Assembly (NCBI RefSeq): GCF_000155595.1
Contig: NZ_DS989905.1
Coordinates: 1-64,000, forward strand
From: Synechococcus sp. PCC 7335
GTDB taxonomy: Bacteria; Cyanobacteriota; Cyanobacteriia; Phormidesmidales; Phormidesmidaceae
Length of the DNA stretch: 64,000 nt
Reading direction: 5' to 3'
Within the stretch, counting starts at the first letter, position 1; every line of letters starts with the position of its first letter. This document shows positions 37,493-48,726 of the stretch, one piece after another. Position numbers and translations under genes: made by a program. The notes below the pieces were generated by a model, which worked only from the letters and a program-made list of their open reading frames with translations, did not search any database and was not told where the DNA came from.

Positions 37493-37508
37493 TATACTTG
37501 CGAGTATA
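37493..37508. promoter_or_regulatory. TetR-type operator palindrome
   Basis: TATACT-TGCG-AGTATA is a perfect 6-bp inverted repeat midway between the two divergent genes. A second imperfect half (TACTCGCCGGTATA) follows at ~37540. The position fits a TetR-family operator controlling both genes. Confidence 0.6.
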
Positions 37509-37598
37509 GAAAAGCTTTTAGAAAAGCGCAAGTTTTTCTACTCGCCGGTATAATACTGTTGATAATAGATATGATGGAGGCCAGCGATAGACAGAGAC

Positions 37599-38177
37599 AT
37601 GGGACGACCAAGAAAATTTGATTCTGAAGCAGTACTGAACGTTGCTCTTCGGCACTTTTGGTCGAGTGGCTACACGGCTGCCAAACTAGACGACATTTGC
37701 CAGGAAGCTGGCATCACTAAGCCCAGTCTTTACAATGCCTTTGGCGACAAAAGCAACCTCTACACAGCAGCGCTAGGTTATTACGAGAAGGCATTCCAGG
37801 CCCGAGTGATGCAGGCGTTAAACGCTGCAGGGACCGCTGAAGAAGCTCTGGAACAATACTTTGATCAAACTGCTTCGATCCTGGCTGATCCCGCGTTTCC
37901 TAATGGATGCTTGAGGGTAAAAACGCTCTCTGAATGTGCAACCTCGCATCCCGAACTCATTAAAGTTGCCTGTACTCAGCGCGATGCCAGTATCAATGCG
38001 CTAGTAGCAGTGCTGGTCATACGGCTACTCTGGTGATCGCGCCAGAGAGATAGCCGATTTGCTGTTATCCTTAGCGATGGATTAGCCGCTAGCGCACTAG
38101 TCGTCTCGTCTAAGCGGCTAAAAAAGAATGCCTGTCTGGCGGCAAAGACCACGCAGACATTACTAGCTCCCGACTGA
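37599..38177 (+). pseudogene. TetR/AcrR-family repressor, frameshifted C-terminus
   Basis: The DNA-binding N-terminus is complete: GRPRKFDSEAVLNVALRHFW, SGYTAAKLDDICQEAGITKP, SLYNAFGDKSNLYTAALGYY, the canonical HTH. The ligand domain follows to NALVAVL, after which the first frame ends at 38036. Other frames continue with REIADLLLSL, SDGLAASALVV and KRLKKNACLAAKTTQTLL to a stop at 38177, so at least two indels are present. The HTH half could still bind DNA. Confidence 0.7.
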
Positions 38178-38549
38178 AACATACACGTTTTAGTATCTAA
38201 TTTACTATTCCTTTATCCTGCGCAAAAAAATTATCAGGTCGCCCTGGTTTGAGAAATCTAGTAGAGCTTCGCCGGGATGAGCATAGTCGGTAGAAAGGTA
38301 TCAGCTTTATCTAGCTTTACTAGCTAATTTTAGAAGCCTAGTTTGAGACATCTTCTCTGACTGCGTCAAATGTTTGTTGGTAGTCGATAATCTAATCGGA
38401 GTCGCATTACCTTATCCACTTTTAACGATGTAAGATCTGGCTGTATACTAAATCTGGCAAGCATTTAAGAATAGATGAACAATAACAAAGAGAAGTTAGT
38501 CCTCAAGCAGTAAGGATAGAATTGAACGTGGTGCTATCGACTCTGATTC
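38178..38549. other. intergenic stretch, nothing recognised
   Basis: No gene. Leads into an IS1-type fragment. Confidence 0.3.
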
Positions 38550-38757
38550 ATGTTAGACCATCAGCCGACCCGTCCTGCTTGTCACTCAAAGCAGGTCGTC
38601 AAGAACGGTAAAATTCATAATGGGAAACAGAATCATCGATGTAAAAACTGTGGTCGCCAATTTGTTAAAGACCCTCAGCAAAAGCGCATTAGCGATGCCA
38701 CTAAAGCCCTGATTGATGACCTCTTGCTAGAGCGACTGTCGATGAACAATCCATCAA
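38550..38757 (+). pseudogene. IS1-family InsA-like fragment
   Basis: PACHSKQVVKNGKIHNGKQN and HRCKNCGRQFVKDPQQKRIS: the zinc-ribbon start of IS1-type transposase, cut after LLLERLS. The following sequence belongs to an IS6-like remnant, so the IS1 copy was broken by it. Confidence 0.75.
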
Positions 38758-39400
38758 AGGGCATTGTCAAGTTGATCTCGATGAGCCAATTTTAGGACAG
38801 TTTTATTCGGCAAGTGTCATCTAATCGACCTATGCGATCACATAGGTCCCTGTCAGAGATCGCCAACTTTCCATCCGCTGGCGCATCGTTTCTCGATAGT
38901 CTGAAGCGGTTTGTTTGTGTTGATGGGGATGAAAATGACCGCGTATCGGTTCAAAGGCTGACAGAAAACGCTGTGCGTGACTCGCCGATTTGAATCGACC
39001 CATCCGCCGCTCTCTGATGCGAGTTGGTCTGTGTGAGTTCTCTGCTCGATTGTTCAAGCCCTTATGCTGCCTATGCTCTACACCCTTCAAGATGTCCTTC
39101 TTCGCAGCGCCACAGCTTTTGAGCTTATCGGTGATGATGACTCTGGGGGCAAAGCCGGTTGATTTGAGTAGCTTGCGGAAGAATCTGTAAGCAGCCGCTG
39201 TGTTGCGTCGGCGCTGCATCAGAATGTCGAGCACCATACCATGCTGATCAACGGCTCCCCACAAGTAGAACTGCTCGCCTTTAATCTTAATGACGAGATT
39301 CTTATTCGAGAATATCCGAACCATCACTGCTTGAACCATCACGCTGACCGGACTCGCTTCTACAAACTGCTCAAAGATAGCGTCAATCATTTTCCTGCCC
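38758..39400 (-). pseudogene. IS6-like transposase remnant
   Basis: Minus-strand frame 39390-38830: FYLWGAVDQHGMVLDILMQR, RFFRKLLKSTGFAPRVIITD (second Asp), GLNNRAENSHRPTRIRERRM (Glu region) and RFKSASHAQRFLSAFEPIRG. The N-terminal part with the first catalytic Asp is disturbed by stops near 39430. The left boundary (38758-38830) resembles 17487-17560. Confidence 0.7.
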
Positions 39401-39591
39401 CCTTCAGCTCATGCCAAGCAGTCGGGCTATAACCTTTGCAGATACTTGGCTGTACTCCCTTTCAGTGTATCGATCGCTAGTACAATTGGTCACCTTAACA
39501 GGGGTAGTTATAAAAGTTATGCAAGATCGCGCAATATCGTCCTAGACTCGCCTAATTGAGCTTTCCTAGCATTGTGAAGTATCAACGACCG

Positions 39592-40951
<1,360 letters not shown>

Positions 40952-41028
40952 GACATCGTCGACTTAACTATCGATCTCAATAGCTAGACACTACTGGTAG
41001 CTAGATACTACTGGGGGTACTGAAAGCG

Positions 41029-41589
41029 GTGCGATGTAGATAAGTCGAATGTGACAAAGAGGCAACCGCCAAGTACAAGAGTGGAATTAACAAATACTGT
41101 TTACCAGAGGTTGTTCTTTCTTGTTCTTCTTTCAAAGCAACAGATTTCTGTTCTCACTTGATGCAAGTATGCGAGTGCCTAGTTGGAAGGAAGCGTAGAG
41201 CTGTCTAATCGAACCAGAGTCTAGCGAGCGAATGAGACGCATGAGACAGGCTGAATCGGTTGGCTAACTAGCAGCATGAAACAGCTAGAGCCTTTGTAAG
41301 ACACAGAGAACGCGCTGCGTACATAATTCGACTAGTTGCCTATCGATGCAACTAACCGTCCAGTCGCAGCAAGGACTTTAGCCGTGTCTTAACCTGAGAC
41401 TCTGGACTAGATGGACTGAAGAGGGCTGCTCAGTCTCATCTCATTGCGAGCAGTTAAAGTATTATAGTGAGACTAAAGTGCCGTTGATGCTGTCTTGTAG
41501 GGAGTCTTTGTTGCTTGGTGTTGACTTCGTAGTCTTGTGCCTCACTACTGAAGAATTGTTGTTTCCAAAGTCACCCAGTATTCAAACTT
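41029..41589. other. intergenic stretch; possible group II intron 5' fragment B
   Basis: Begins GTGCGATGTAGATAAGTCGA then ATGTGACAAAGAGGCAACCG, a GUGYG-type start with AAGU/GAAU features of cyanobacterial group II introns. No maturase frame and no domain V hairpin identified. The rest holds no gene. Confidence 0.25.
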
Positions 41590-42036
41590 ATGCAGAGTCA
41601 AGTAGAACAGATTGTTCAACAGGTAACCTATTGGGCAGTTAGTCAGGAGTCCATTCTAGCAGCAGCCTTAGTCGGTTCGCAGGCTCGTGGCACGGCAACT
41701 GCTAAGTCAGATATCGATCTAATGTTTTTAGCTAGACAGCCTTTACACTTCAGAATGAGCACAGACTGGCTAAGCAAGATTAACTGGGGCGATCTCTATA
41801 TCGAGAGCTGGGAAGATAAGGTCTATGGTGTTGTGTGGTCGCGTCACGTACAACTAAACGCTAGTAACCCACATCGTATAACGGTCGAGCTAAGTTTCGG
41901 GCGACTAAGTTGGGCGTCTATCACGCCCTTAGATACGGGCACTCAGCAAGTTGTTCGCGATGGTTGCCGTATCTTGTATGATGCCGAAGGACATCTGTCT
42001 CGGTTAGTGCGATTTGTGCTGAGCCAGTATGGATAG
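41590..42036 (+). CDS. nucleotidyltransferase-fold protein (MNT-like), 148 aa
   Basis: The signature ALVGSQARGTATAKSDIDLM near residues 25-46 has the GS...DxD motif of the minimal nucleotidyltransferase fold (metal-binding Asp pair SDIDL). The C-terminal part is helical (HRITVELSFGRLSWASITPL). Many such proteins are antitoxins that AMPylate a HEPN toxin, but no HEPN gene is adjacent, so it may be an orphan or a small-molecule-modifying enzyme. Confidence 0.7.
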   Translation: MQSQVEQIVQQVTYWAVSQESILAAALVGSQARGTATAKSDIDLMFLARQPLHFRMSTDWLSKINWGDLYIESWEDKVYGVVWSRHVQLNASNPHRITVELSFGRLSWASITPLDTGTQQVVRDGCRILYDAEGHLSRLVRFVLSQYG

Positions 42037-42121
42037 AAAGGCGTCCGAAGCATAATCAGTTCGCAACTGCGATAAAGGGACGCAAGCGCAACTGCGTGTT
42101 GTATCTCTCTTTGTTCGCCTG

Positions 42122-42616
42122 CTAAAGTTCTTGAGCAAGCGTCAAGACGCGTTGATATAGCTGGGGACTGATACGAAACCCAGCTTCTTCGATTAAGCTG
42201 TCCATAACAGACTGAACTTGAGGAATGAGATTTCTTTGCTTAGCGACCAGTAGAACACCCAATATGCCAATGATAGATAGTCCAAGTCGAGCAGCTTCTT
42301 GTCTGCCCAGCCTTTCGTCAATCAGCAGATCGTCAGCTCGTAGCTCAAGCGCCAGAGCGATCGCATGAGCTTCTCCAGCATCTAGTCCCCGTTCCTGTTG
42401 CAGCTGATTAGCTAGCTGAGATTGAGAAAGGGCTTGAACCTTAATCCAGTCTAGTTGGAGAGTGGCTGAAATAGTAGGGTTGCTGGCGGCTGCAAGTTCG
42501 CTAGCAACAGCCTCAGGAATGATGACGGTTTGGTAGATGACTTCTAGCAGCCAGAGATGCTTAACAAGGGCTAGATTAGAGAGCGCAGAGGTATCGCTGA
42601 CAACGATCACAGCCAA
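42122..42616 (-). CDS. PIN-domain toxin (DUF3368 type)
   Basis: 164 aa, start VIVVSDTSALSNLALVKHLW with the first acidic residue, VIIPEAVASELAAA, then GLDAGEAHAIALALELRADD, LLIDERLGRQEAARLGL with the remaining acidic residues of the PIN RNase centre. C-terminal helix QVQSVMDSLIEEAGFRI. A ribonuclease toxin partnered with the UPF0175 gene upstream (10-bp overlap). Confidence 0.8.
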   Translation of the reverse strand: MAVIVVSDTSALSNLALVKHLWLLEVIYQTVIIPEAVASELAAASNPTISATLQLDWIKVQALSQSQLANQLQQERGLDAGEAHAIALALELRADDLLIDERLGRQEAARLGLSIIGILGVLLVAKQRNLIPQVQSVMDSLIEEAGFRISPQLYQRVLTLAQEL

Positions 42617-42858
42617 CCCCGCTCGCGCAGATGCTGAACATCTTGCTCAAAGTCTTCCACATCATAGTGAACGCAGATGCCGCGCTCGGCCAGCATCTTC
42701 TGAAAGTCCATCAGTTCGATACCGGCTATCTTGCTAGCGCGACTGAGAGACACACGCTCTTGTTGAAACAAGGCAAAGGCAATCTCTCGTAGCCAGTCGT
42801 TCTGGTTAAAGCCCTCTGTCTGGCTAAGGCTATCTGGTAGGTTCAGAGTAATTTGCAT
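42607..42858 (-). CDS. UPF0175-family antitoxin
   Basis: From ATG 42858: MQITLNLPDSLSQTEGFNQN then LREIAFALFQQERVSLSRAS, KIAGIELMDFQKMLAERGIC. A helix-turn-helix (RVSLSRASKIAGI) is typical of UPF0175 proteins, which neutralise DUF3368 PIN toxins. An upstream in-frame start at 42876 would add six residues. It overlaps the toxin gene, so the two are coupled. Confidence 0.8.
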   Translation of the reverse strand: MQITLNLPDSLSQTEGFNQNDWLREIAFALFQQERVSLSRASKIAGIELMDFQKMLAERGICVHYDVEDFEQDVQHLRERGWL

Positions 42859-42971
42859 GGAGCGGCCCTTACGCATCTACCTGCATTGTAGAGTTGGATG
42901 GGCTGTAGTTGCCTGTTCTGTATCGGTACAGATGAATCCGTAATCGGACTGCGTGACATGTGTCGTAATCA

Positions 42972-42999
42972 CCGTTTTTGGTACTATCTGGAAAAACGG
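42972..42999. promoter_or_regulatory. inverted repeat upstream of the resolvase gene
   Basis: CCGTTTTT (42972-42979) with AAAAACGG (42992-42999), about 95 bp before the resolvase start. It could be part of a res/recombination site or a terminator for the toxin-antitoxin promoter region. Confidence 0.35.
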
Positions 43000-43092
43000 C
43001 AAAAAAGCGGCTTTTGGGACTGTATTTGTGTGCCAAAACCTATGTCATAATCAAAGTGTCGAAAATGGAGGCGCTTTGCGAGTTTTGAACCA

Positions 43093-43671
43093 TTGAAAAT
43101 AGGATACGCCAGAGTTTCGACGGCTGACCAAAATTTAGAGCTGCAAACAGATGCTTTGAAAGCGGCAGGTTGCGAGAAGATTTTTAGCGATCACGGGGTG
43201 AGTGGCGCAAAGGCTGAGCGCCCTGGACTAGATAAAGCGCTGGAGCAGATCAGGAAGAAGGATACGCTGGTGATTTGGAAGCTCGACCGTTTGGGTCGTT
43301 CTTTGAGCGATCTGCTGAGTATTGTTGAGGGTTTGAAGGAGCGGGGTGCGAACTTCGCCAGTATTCAGGACGGCTTCGATACGTCTACTGCGTCAGGGAA
43401 GATGGTTTTCTCTGTGATCGGGGCGATGGCTGAGTACGAACGGAACTTGATCCGAGAACGGACGATGGCAGGTTTGGCGGCAGCTCGTGCGCGTGGTCGT
43501 AATGGTGGTCGTCCGAAGGTGTTGGACAAGAGCCAGGTGAAGGTAGCGATCGCACTCGCAGAAGCGGGCGAGCTGACGATCAATGAAATCTGCGAGCAGG
43601 TGGGTTGTAGTCGTTCTACTTACTATCGGCAGGTTGCGTCGCGTCTTGACTCTAGCAGGAATAGCAACTGA
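43093..43671 (+). CDS. serine recombinase (resolvase/invertase family)
   Basis: 192 aa. MKIGYARVSTADQNLELQTD contains the catalytic Ser in the ARVST motif; DTLVIWKLDRLGRSLSDLLS and GAMAEYERNLIRERTMAGLA carry the conserved Arg residues and the E-helix; a C-terminal HTH (LTINEICEQVGCSRSTYYRQ) binds the site. The start is TTG 43093; no ATG is available. It resolves or inverts DNA between short sites, as in plasmid dimer resolution or Tn3 transposition. No inverted gene segment is visible nearby. Confidence 0.85.
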   Translation: MKIGYARVSTADQNLELQTDALKAAGCEKIFSDHGVSGAKAERPGLDKALEQIRKKDTLVIWKLDRLGRSLSDLLSIVEGLKERGANFASIQDGFDTSTASGKMVFSVIGAMAEYERNLIRERTMAGLAAARARGRNGGRPKVLDKSQVKVAIALAEAGELTINEICEQVGCSRSTYYRQVASRLDSSRNSN

Positions 43672-43791
43672 GTTGACTTCGGCGTAGCGCCAGCGCGGTT
43701 GTGGATAATAAAAATTAGTAGCCCGCTGATACGATGCAAATGGCTGTAGAAGGTTCTCTTAGCCAAGTTGCAAACAAGGGCATAAGGCTGC

Positions 43792-44127
43792 ATGAAAGAT
43801 AAAAAAGTAGTAATCGTCGGTGCCTCTTCAGGAATCGGAAGATCGCTCACTAAAATGTGTTCTGAGCAAGGCGCTATAGTTCATCTACTGAGTAGAAGTG
43901 AGGCTAAGCTTGTCCAGGTACAGAAAGAGTTGAACGCTCCATCATATGTACACGAAATGAATATGTTAGATGAGGAATCTGTTAGTCAGACATTTGCTGA
44001 TATCGGAGAGTTTGACTACTTATCTTTTACAGCGGTAGCTGATGAGCTGAAACTGATGTCACCAGTCGAGTCGATGACGACCGAAGTCGCACATCGGGGC
44101 ATGGAAAAGTTTTGGGGCACGTTTAAC
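43792..44127 (+). pseudogene. short-chain dehydrogenase, truncated by an IS6 element
   Basis: MKDKKVVIVGASSGIGRSLT has the nucleotide-binding GxxxGIG motif; LSRSEAKLVQVQKELNAPSY and FDYLSFTAVADELKLMSP follow. The catalytic Tyr-Lys part is missing because the IS6 element begins at 44128. The frame continues into the IS to a stop at 44151. Confidence 0.75.
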
Positions 44128-44959
44128 GGCTGTGTTGCAAAAACTGCGTAGCCCTTTATTGGTATTCTGAGATGCCCAGTTCGCACCCTTGCTATGTCTT
44201 CGACAAACCCGTTCAAATGGCGTCACTTCCAACCGGGCATCATCTTGCTGACGGTGCGTCGGTATCTCCGCTATAGCCTCAGCTACCGGGACATAGAAGA
44301 AATGATGCTCGAACGGGGCGTCAACGTTGACCATACGACGATTTACCGCTGGGTGCAGGCCTATAGCCCAGAACTAGATAAGCGCTGTCGCCGCCATCTG
44401 AAGCCGACCAATGACTCGTGGAGGACTGACGAGACATACGTGAAAGTCCGAGGGAAGTGGAAGTATCTCTATCGAGCGGTCGATTCTGAGGGCAATACGT
44501 TGGACTTCATGCTCAGTGCCAAACGGGATGCCAAAGCGGCTAAACGCTTTTTCAACAAGGTACTCACTGCCTCGCATACGATTGCACCGAGGGTGCTCAC
44601 CGTCGATAAGAATGCAGCTTATCTACCTGCCATCAAGGCCTTAAAGAAAGATAAGTCTCTGCCTAAAGCGACGAAAACTAGGCAGATAAAGTACTTGAAC
44701 AACATAGTCGAGCAAGACCATCGCTTCATAAAACGCCGTGTTAAACCTGGACTGGGGTTTGGCTCCTTCAATACAGCTAGGCGAACGCTCAAAGGGTATG
44801 AAGCCATGAACATGATTCGTAAGGGACAGATTGAAGGAGCTGAGAAAGGAGATGTCATAGGACAACTCTGTTTCATCAACGGAATCTTTGGCGTGGCGGC
44901 ATAATGGAGGGCGGATGGATAGAGAAATTCTCTCTTCGATTACTTTTTGCAACAGAGCC
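44128..44959 (+). mobile_element. IS6-family insertion sequence (IS26-like ends)
   Basis: Ends GGCTGTGTTGCAAAAACT at 44128 and, complemented, GGCTCTGTTGCAAAAA ending at 44959: the classical IS6 terminal repeats. The flanking 8-mers (CGTTTAAC, GATTGAGA) do not match, so it does not sit in a simple insertion; it joins an SDR stump to a histidine-kinase stump. Confidence 0.85.
44194..44904 (+). CDS. IS6-family transposase
   Basis: 236 aa. An N-terminal helical DNA-binding part ([20 protein letters not shown]) is followed by the DDE domain: [20 protein letters not shown] (Asp), [20 protein letters not shown] (Asp), [20 protein letters not shown] (Glu). No zinc ribbon is present, unlike the copies at 55631 and 60800. 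Full length and probably active. IS6 elements move by replicon fusion and cause deletions. Confidence 0.9.
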   Translation: MSSTNPFKWRHFQPGIILLTVRRYLRYSLSYRDIEEMMLERGVNVDHTTIYRWVQAYSPELDKRCRRHLKPTNDSWRTDETYVKVRGKWKYLYRAVDSEGNTLDFMLSAKRDAKAAKRFFNKVLTASHTIAPRVLTVDKNAAYLPAIKALKKDKSLPKATKTRQIKYLNNIVEQDHRFIKRRVKPGLGFGSFNTARRTLKGYEAMNMIRKGQIEGAEKGDVIGQLCFINGIFGVAA

Positions 44960-45167
44960 GATTGAGATTGATGCTGAAAGTTTGACTGTGATGCCAGCAG
45001 CCTGGCGCAGTCAACTTCATCAAGCGGCTGTACGAGTAGATGCAGAAATCATTTACCAGCTAGTGGAACAGATTCCAGCGAATCATCACGCGCTTGCAGA
45101 ACGACTCTCCAAGCTAACCCAACGCTTTGACTTTGACGCCATCATTGAACTTTCTCAGCCCGAATGA
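44960..45167 (+). pseudogene. C-terminal stump of a hybrid histidine kinase
   Basis: EIDAESLTVMPAAWRSQLHQ, AAVRVDAEIIYQLVEQIPAN, LAERLSKLTQRFDFDAIIEL. This is the helical tail found after the receiver domain in cyanobacterial hybrid sensor kinases. The kinase body is missing, replaced by the IS6 element. Confidence 0.65.
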
Positions 45168-45306
45168 TTAAGAGCGACAGGCGGCACACTGATTGATTTG
45201 TACAGCCACTACCGCCGACCGTTTACAATATGCTTGAAAATGATGAATCAAACAGGGTGAGTTAAGCAGGGTGAATTAAGCTCAAGCAAGGGCTAGCAAG
45301 TGGCAG

Positions 45307-48300
45307 GTGTCAACGGTGAAAAAGCCATCTTTAAAAGTTTGTTTATTTGGCGGCTTTTGCCTGCTTAATCACGGTGAAAGTATCACTGGGCTGCATGGGC
45401 GATCGCAGCAATTACTCGCCTACCTCATTTTGCATCGTCAGGCTCCCCAGCTCCGCCGTCGCATCGCCGAAGCCCTTTGGCCAGAGACCCAGACTAGCCA
45501 AGCGCTCACAAATCTGCGTAAAGAACTCCACTATCTACGTCAGGTCAATGCGCCAGTTGATCAATTACTTGCAATCACACCTAAAATGCTACGCTGGCAG
45601 CCCCAAATCCCCTGTGATGTAGATATCGTTTACTTTGAAACCGCGCTGGCAAATGCTGAGAACGCTGAGGACGAAATGGCCGCTCGGAGGGTAGAAACAG
45701 CCCTCCTTGGATGCAAAGGCGAACTTTGGCCAGACTGCGACGCAGAATGGATTTACCCTGAGCAGCAGCGAATCAAACAAAGCTATGTTCGGGCCCTGGC
45801 CCGAATGACCCAGTTGCTGCATTCACTGGGAGAAATCGGTAGAGCCATTGTCGTTGGACAGCGTTGGCTACAAGCCGAGCCACTGGATGAAGGAGCTACT
45901 CAAAGCCTGATGAAACTCTACGGAGAGGCGGGCGATCGCGCTACTGCCTTACGGCTCTATCACCAATGCATGACAGCGCTACAGGCCGAACTGGGTGTGA
46001 ATCCGAGCCCAACAACTGCCAAAATTTATCAGCGGTTGCTAATGACTGAAGACGAAACCGAGAAAGTATCAAAAATATCTGAAGATATTTCCTTACAACC
46101 TCTTCTAACACCCCCACCGCTATCAGTGTCTGACCCTAGCCACACCCTGGTAGGTCGAGATGACCTATTAGAAACTCTGAAACAGTGGCTCTCCAGCACA
46201 ATCGATGACTCGGCCCCGTTACTATTGCTCATTGGCGAACCTGGCATCGGGAAAACCCGACTACTAGAAGCCTTGGCTGAAACCGCGATGCACCATCGTT
46301 GGCAATCTTGCTGGGGCCACGCTTTTGCAGCCGAGCAGCTACGCGCCTACGGGGTGTGGATTGATCTGCTGCGCTCAGGCCCTCAAGAGATCTTAGGTAG
46401 TCTGCTGGCTGAATTCGATGCGTCGGCTTCAGCCTTACAGACCTCAGAGCAGGATCACCTCCAACACCGTCCGCTCCAATACCGGACACAGCTTTTAGAC
46501 AAGATCACTGCGGGGTTACGCACATTAGCCACACCGCAGCAGCCCCTGTTACTGTTGTTTGATGATATCCAATGGTTAGACGAATCTTCTACAACGCTCT
46601 TGCACTACGTATTTCGGCTGCTGGGTAAAGGCTCATTAAAAATTGCCTGTGCCGCCAGATGGAAAGAATTGCAAGATAATTCAGCCGCACTTACCCTGAT
46701 CAAATCGTTAAAAAGAGAGAATCGGCTTCAGGAAGAAACTGTCTCGCCTTTGTCTGCGAAGGCCGTGATGGAATTGGTAAAGCCGTTAGACCCAGACAAA
46801 CTTTATGCCGACAGCGGTGGCAACCCACTATTTGCGCTGGAATCTGCGAGAGCTAGCACCCAAAAGGCCCATAATTTGTCAGGCTTAATTGACGATCGCC
46901 TGCAACGGTTAGACGGTGCTGCTAGAGACTTATTGCCCTGGGCGGCGGCGCTCGGACGACGGTTCAATCCAGAGATTTTAGCCTTGGCAGCTAGCTATCC
47001 GCCCATGCAATTTTTAAAGGCAATTGAACAGCTTGAACAACAGAAAATTGTTCGCCCGATTCAGTCCTCAGCTGCCCATGAACAAAGTAGCTATGACTTT
47101 GTTCATGATCTGATTAGGAAAGTTGCTTATGAACAACTCTCTGCGCCCCGACGCCGTATTGTTCATGGGCAGCTGGCCAAAACCTTAGAAGCTCAGATGG
47201 TCGAAGATGACCTAGCAGCTCAGGTGGCTTATCATGCTGGCATAGCGGGAAATCACTCCTTAGCGGCGCAGTCTTGCTTAGCAGCAGCCACTCGCAGCGT
47301 GCGATTGTTCGCTTATGAGGAAGCGATTCAACTCGTCTTCTTAGGGCTACAGCACGCCCAATCATTACAGACGCGCGATCGCCTTCTCTACTCAGCCAAA
47401 TTCTGGGAAACGCGCATTTTAGCGGGCATTTCCAAATCAGAAGCTACGAGTGTGAAACAGCAGTTGAATCAATTGCTCGGTGAAATGAACGGCCTGGCCC
47501 TTCCCGAAGCCGAACTATTCGTCCATCAGGCGATCGCCCTTTTGCACTACGAACAAGGCAACTTGAGTGACGTTCACCGACAGTGCCTAAAATCTTTAGA
47601 TGTGATTCCACCGACGCCTCAATTACAGGCTAAAACCTTGGCAATCAACGGTAGCTGTCTGGCCGCCATTGAACAAGAGATGGAACGGGCAGAGGCTCTA
47701 TTGCTAGAGGCTCAGTCGCTCGCCAATCGTTTGGGATTATCTCTCTGCGATGTTGACCAGGGGCTGGGCTGTATCCATCGCTATCGCGGCCGGTATGACC
47801 TCGCGATCGCCCATTTTCATCAGGCTCTTCAGCTCGCTCAAAATCAACAAGATCATTGGGCAACCGGTTGTAATCTTTCCTTTTTGGCGATGACGGCTTG
47901 GGACAGTCATCAGCCCGACCTGGACTATGCTCAGGCATTGCTAGCGTTATCCCCTCAATTGCCACGGGGTAGCGATGCAGCCTTTGCTCAGGCACTTATT
48001 ATCCTGCAAGGCTATGCTCAAGAGGCGAGCAAGCCGCCGCCAGCGCTAAACGAAGCTTTGCATCGGCTAGATGAGCTAGATGCCCAGCGAAAGATTGTTT
48101 TTGTGGCCAGCCATGCCTGCGAGCTTGCTTTGGCACAGGGAGATGCGATTGCGGCTATGAAGTATGCGACCACTACCCATCAGGCTGCTGAAAGGATTGA
48201 ACATCCTGGAGATATTGCGATCGCACAAGCCCTATGCTTGCTTAGCAACTTAGCAACAGAGCATAAAGCTAAAGAGAATTATGAAGCGATGCAGCAGCAA

Positions 48301-48420
48301 AAAAGGCTAAAAGCGCTGAATGCCAGAAGCTTCAGTGTTCGTGTTCAAATAGTATTGACTGAGGCTTTGAATCAATTACAGTTTCTCAATCCAGTACGAT
48401 CTAAAACCATGCCGTCTTAG
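45307..48420 (+). CDS. SARP/AfsR-type transcriptional regulator with ATPase and TPR domains
   Basis: 1037 aa from GTG 45307. Residues 1-95: an OmpR-type winged helix (LKVCLFGGFCLLNHGESITG, ALTNLRKELHYLRQ). 95-245: BTAD (WPDCDAEWIYPEQQRIKQSY, AVALRLYHQC-like TALRLYHQCMTALQAELGVN). ~275-530: STAND-type ATPase with Walker A LLLIGEPGIGKTRLLEALAE and Walker B LLLLFDDIQWLDESSTTLL. 560-1000: helical TPR-like repeats (AIAHFHQALQLAQNQQDHWA). AfsR-like regulators bind DNA and sense an unknown ligand. It heads the co-oriented cluster to 54490 and is the likely activator of it. Confidence 0.85.
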   Translation: MSTVKKPSLKVCLFGGFCLLNHGESITGLHGRSQQLLAYLILHRQAPQLRRRIAEALWPETQTSQALTNLRKELHYLRQVNAPVDQLLAITPKMLRWQPQIPCDVDIVYFETALANAENAEDEMAARRVETALLGCKGELWPDCDAEWIYPEQQRIKQSYVRALARMTQLLHSLGEIGRAIVVGQRWLQAEPLDEGATQSLMKLYGEAGDRATALRLYHQCMTALQAELGVNPSPTTAKIYQRLLMTEDETEKVSKISEDISLQPLLTPPPLSVSDPSHTLVGRDDLLETLKQWLSSTIDDSAPLLLLIGEPGIGKTRLLEALAETAMHHRWQSCWGHAFAAEQLRAYGVWIDLLRSGPQEILGSLLAEFDASASALQTSEQDHLQHRPLQYRTQLLDKITAGLRTLATPQQPLLLLFDDIQWLDESSTTLLHYVFRLLGKGSLKIACAARWKELQDNSAALTLIKSLKRENRLQEETVSPLSAKAVMELVKPLDPDKLYADSGGNPLFALESARASTQKAHNLSGLIDDRLQRLDGAARDLLPWAAALGRRFNPEILALAASYPPMQFLKAIEQLEQQKIVRPIQSSAAHEQSSYDFVHDLIRKVAYEQLSAPRRRIVHGQLAKTLEAQMVEDDLAAQVAYHAGIAGNHSLAAQSCLAAATRSVRLFAYEEAIQLVFLGLQHAQSLQTRDRLLYSAKFWETRILAGISKSEATSVKQQLNQLLGEMNGLALPEAELFVHQAIALLHYEQGNLSDVHRQCLKSLDVIPPTPQLQAKTLAINGSCLAAIEQEMERAEALLLEAQSLANRLGLSLCDVDQGLGCIHRYRGRYDLAIAHFHQALQLAQNQQDHWATGCNLSFLAMTAWDSHQPDLDYAQALLALSPQLPRGSDAAFAQALIILQGYAQEASKPPPALNEALHRLDELDAQRKIVFVASHACELALAQGDAIAAMKYATTTHQAAERIEHPGDIAIAQALCLLSNLATEHKAKENYEAMQQQKRLKALNARSFSVRVQIVLTEALNQLQFLNPVRSKTMPS

Positions 48421-48450
48421 CTGAGTTTTATGCTTGGAAGTGTTTTTGCT

Positions 48451-48726
48451 ATGGCCCTTATTGTTGTCGAAACTACTTACAATCCTCCAATTGACCAAGC
48501 TTTATGGGATGAGCTAGTAGAGCGTTCTGCCCCTTGTATGACAGAGCGAAATATTGTTTGGAAGCGAACGTATTTGTCGCGTGATCGCACGCGCAGCATT
48601 TGCGAATTAGAAGCCGCCGATGCCGACACCGTTCGCGCTGCCTACCAAAAGGGAAAAGTTCCCTATGACCAAATCTGGTCAGCAAATTTGATAGAGACGC
48701 TATCAGCGCCTATCAACGCTCTTTAG
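48451..48726 (+). CDS. DUF4242-type small protein, 91 aa
   Basis: The likely start is ATG 48451 (MALIVVETTYNPPIDQALWD). It is a short ferredoxin-like fold domain: ERNIVWKRTYLSRDRTRSIC, ELEAADADTVRAAYQKG. This is the DUF4242 (nickel-binding-like) family, of unknown role. It follows the SARP gene on the same strand by ~30 bp, so it is the first gene of the controlled cluster. Confidence 0.7.
   Translation: MALIVVETTYNPPIDQALWDELVERSAPCMTERNIVWKRTYLSRDRTRSICELEAADADTVRAAYQKGKVPYDQIWSANLIETLSAPINAL

Noticed and set aside
9879-39565. Shared 15-mer TAATTGAGCTTTCCT at 9880 and 39552
   Set aside because: One shared 15-mer is expected by chance in a 64-kb window; flanks do not match.
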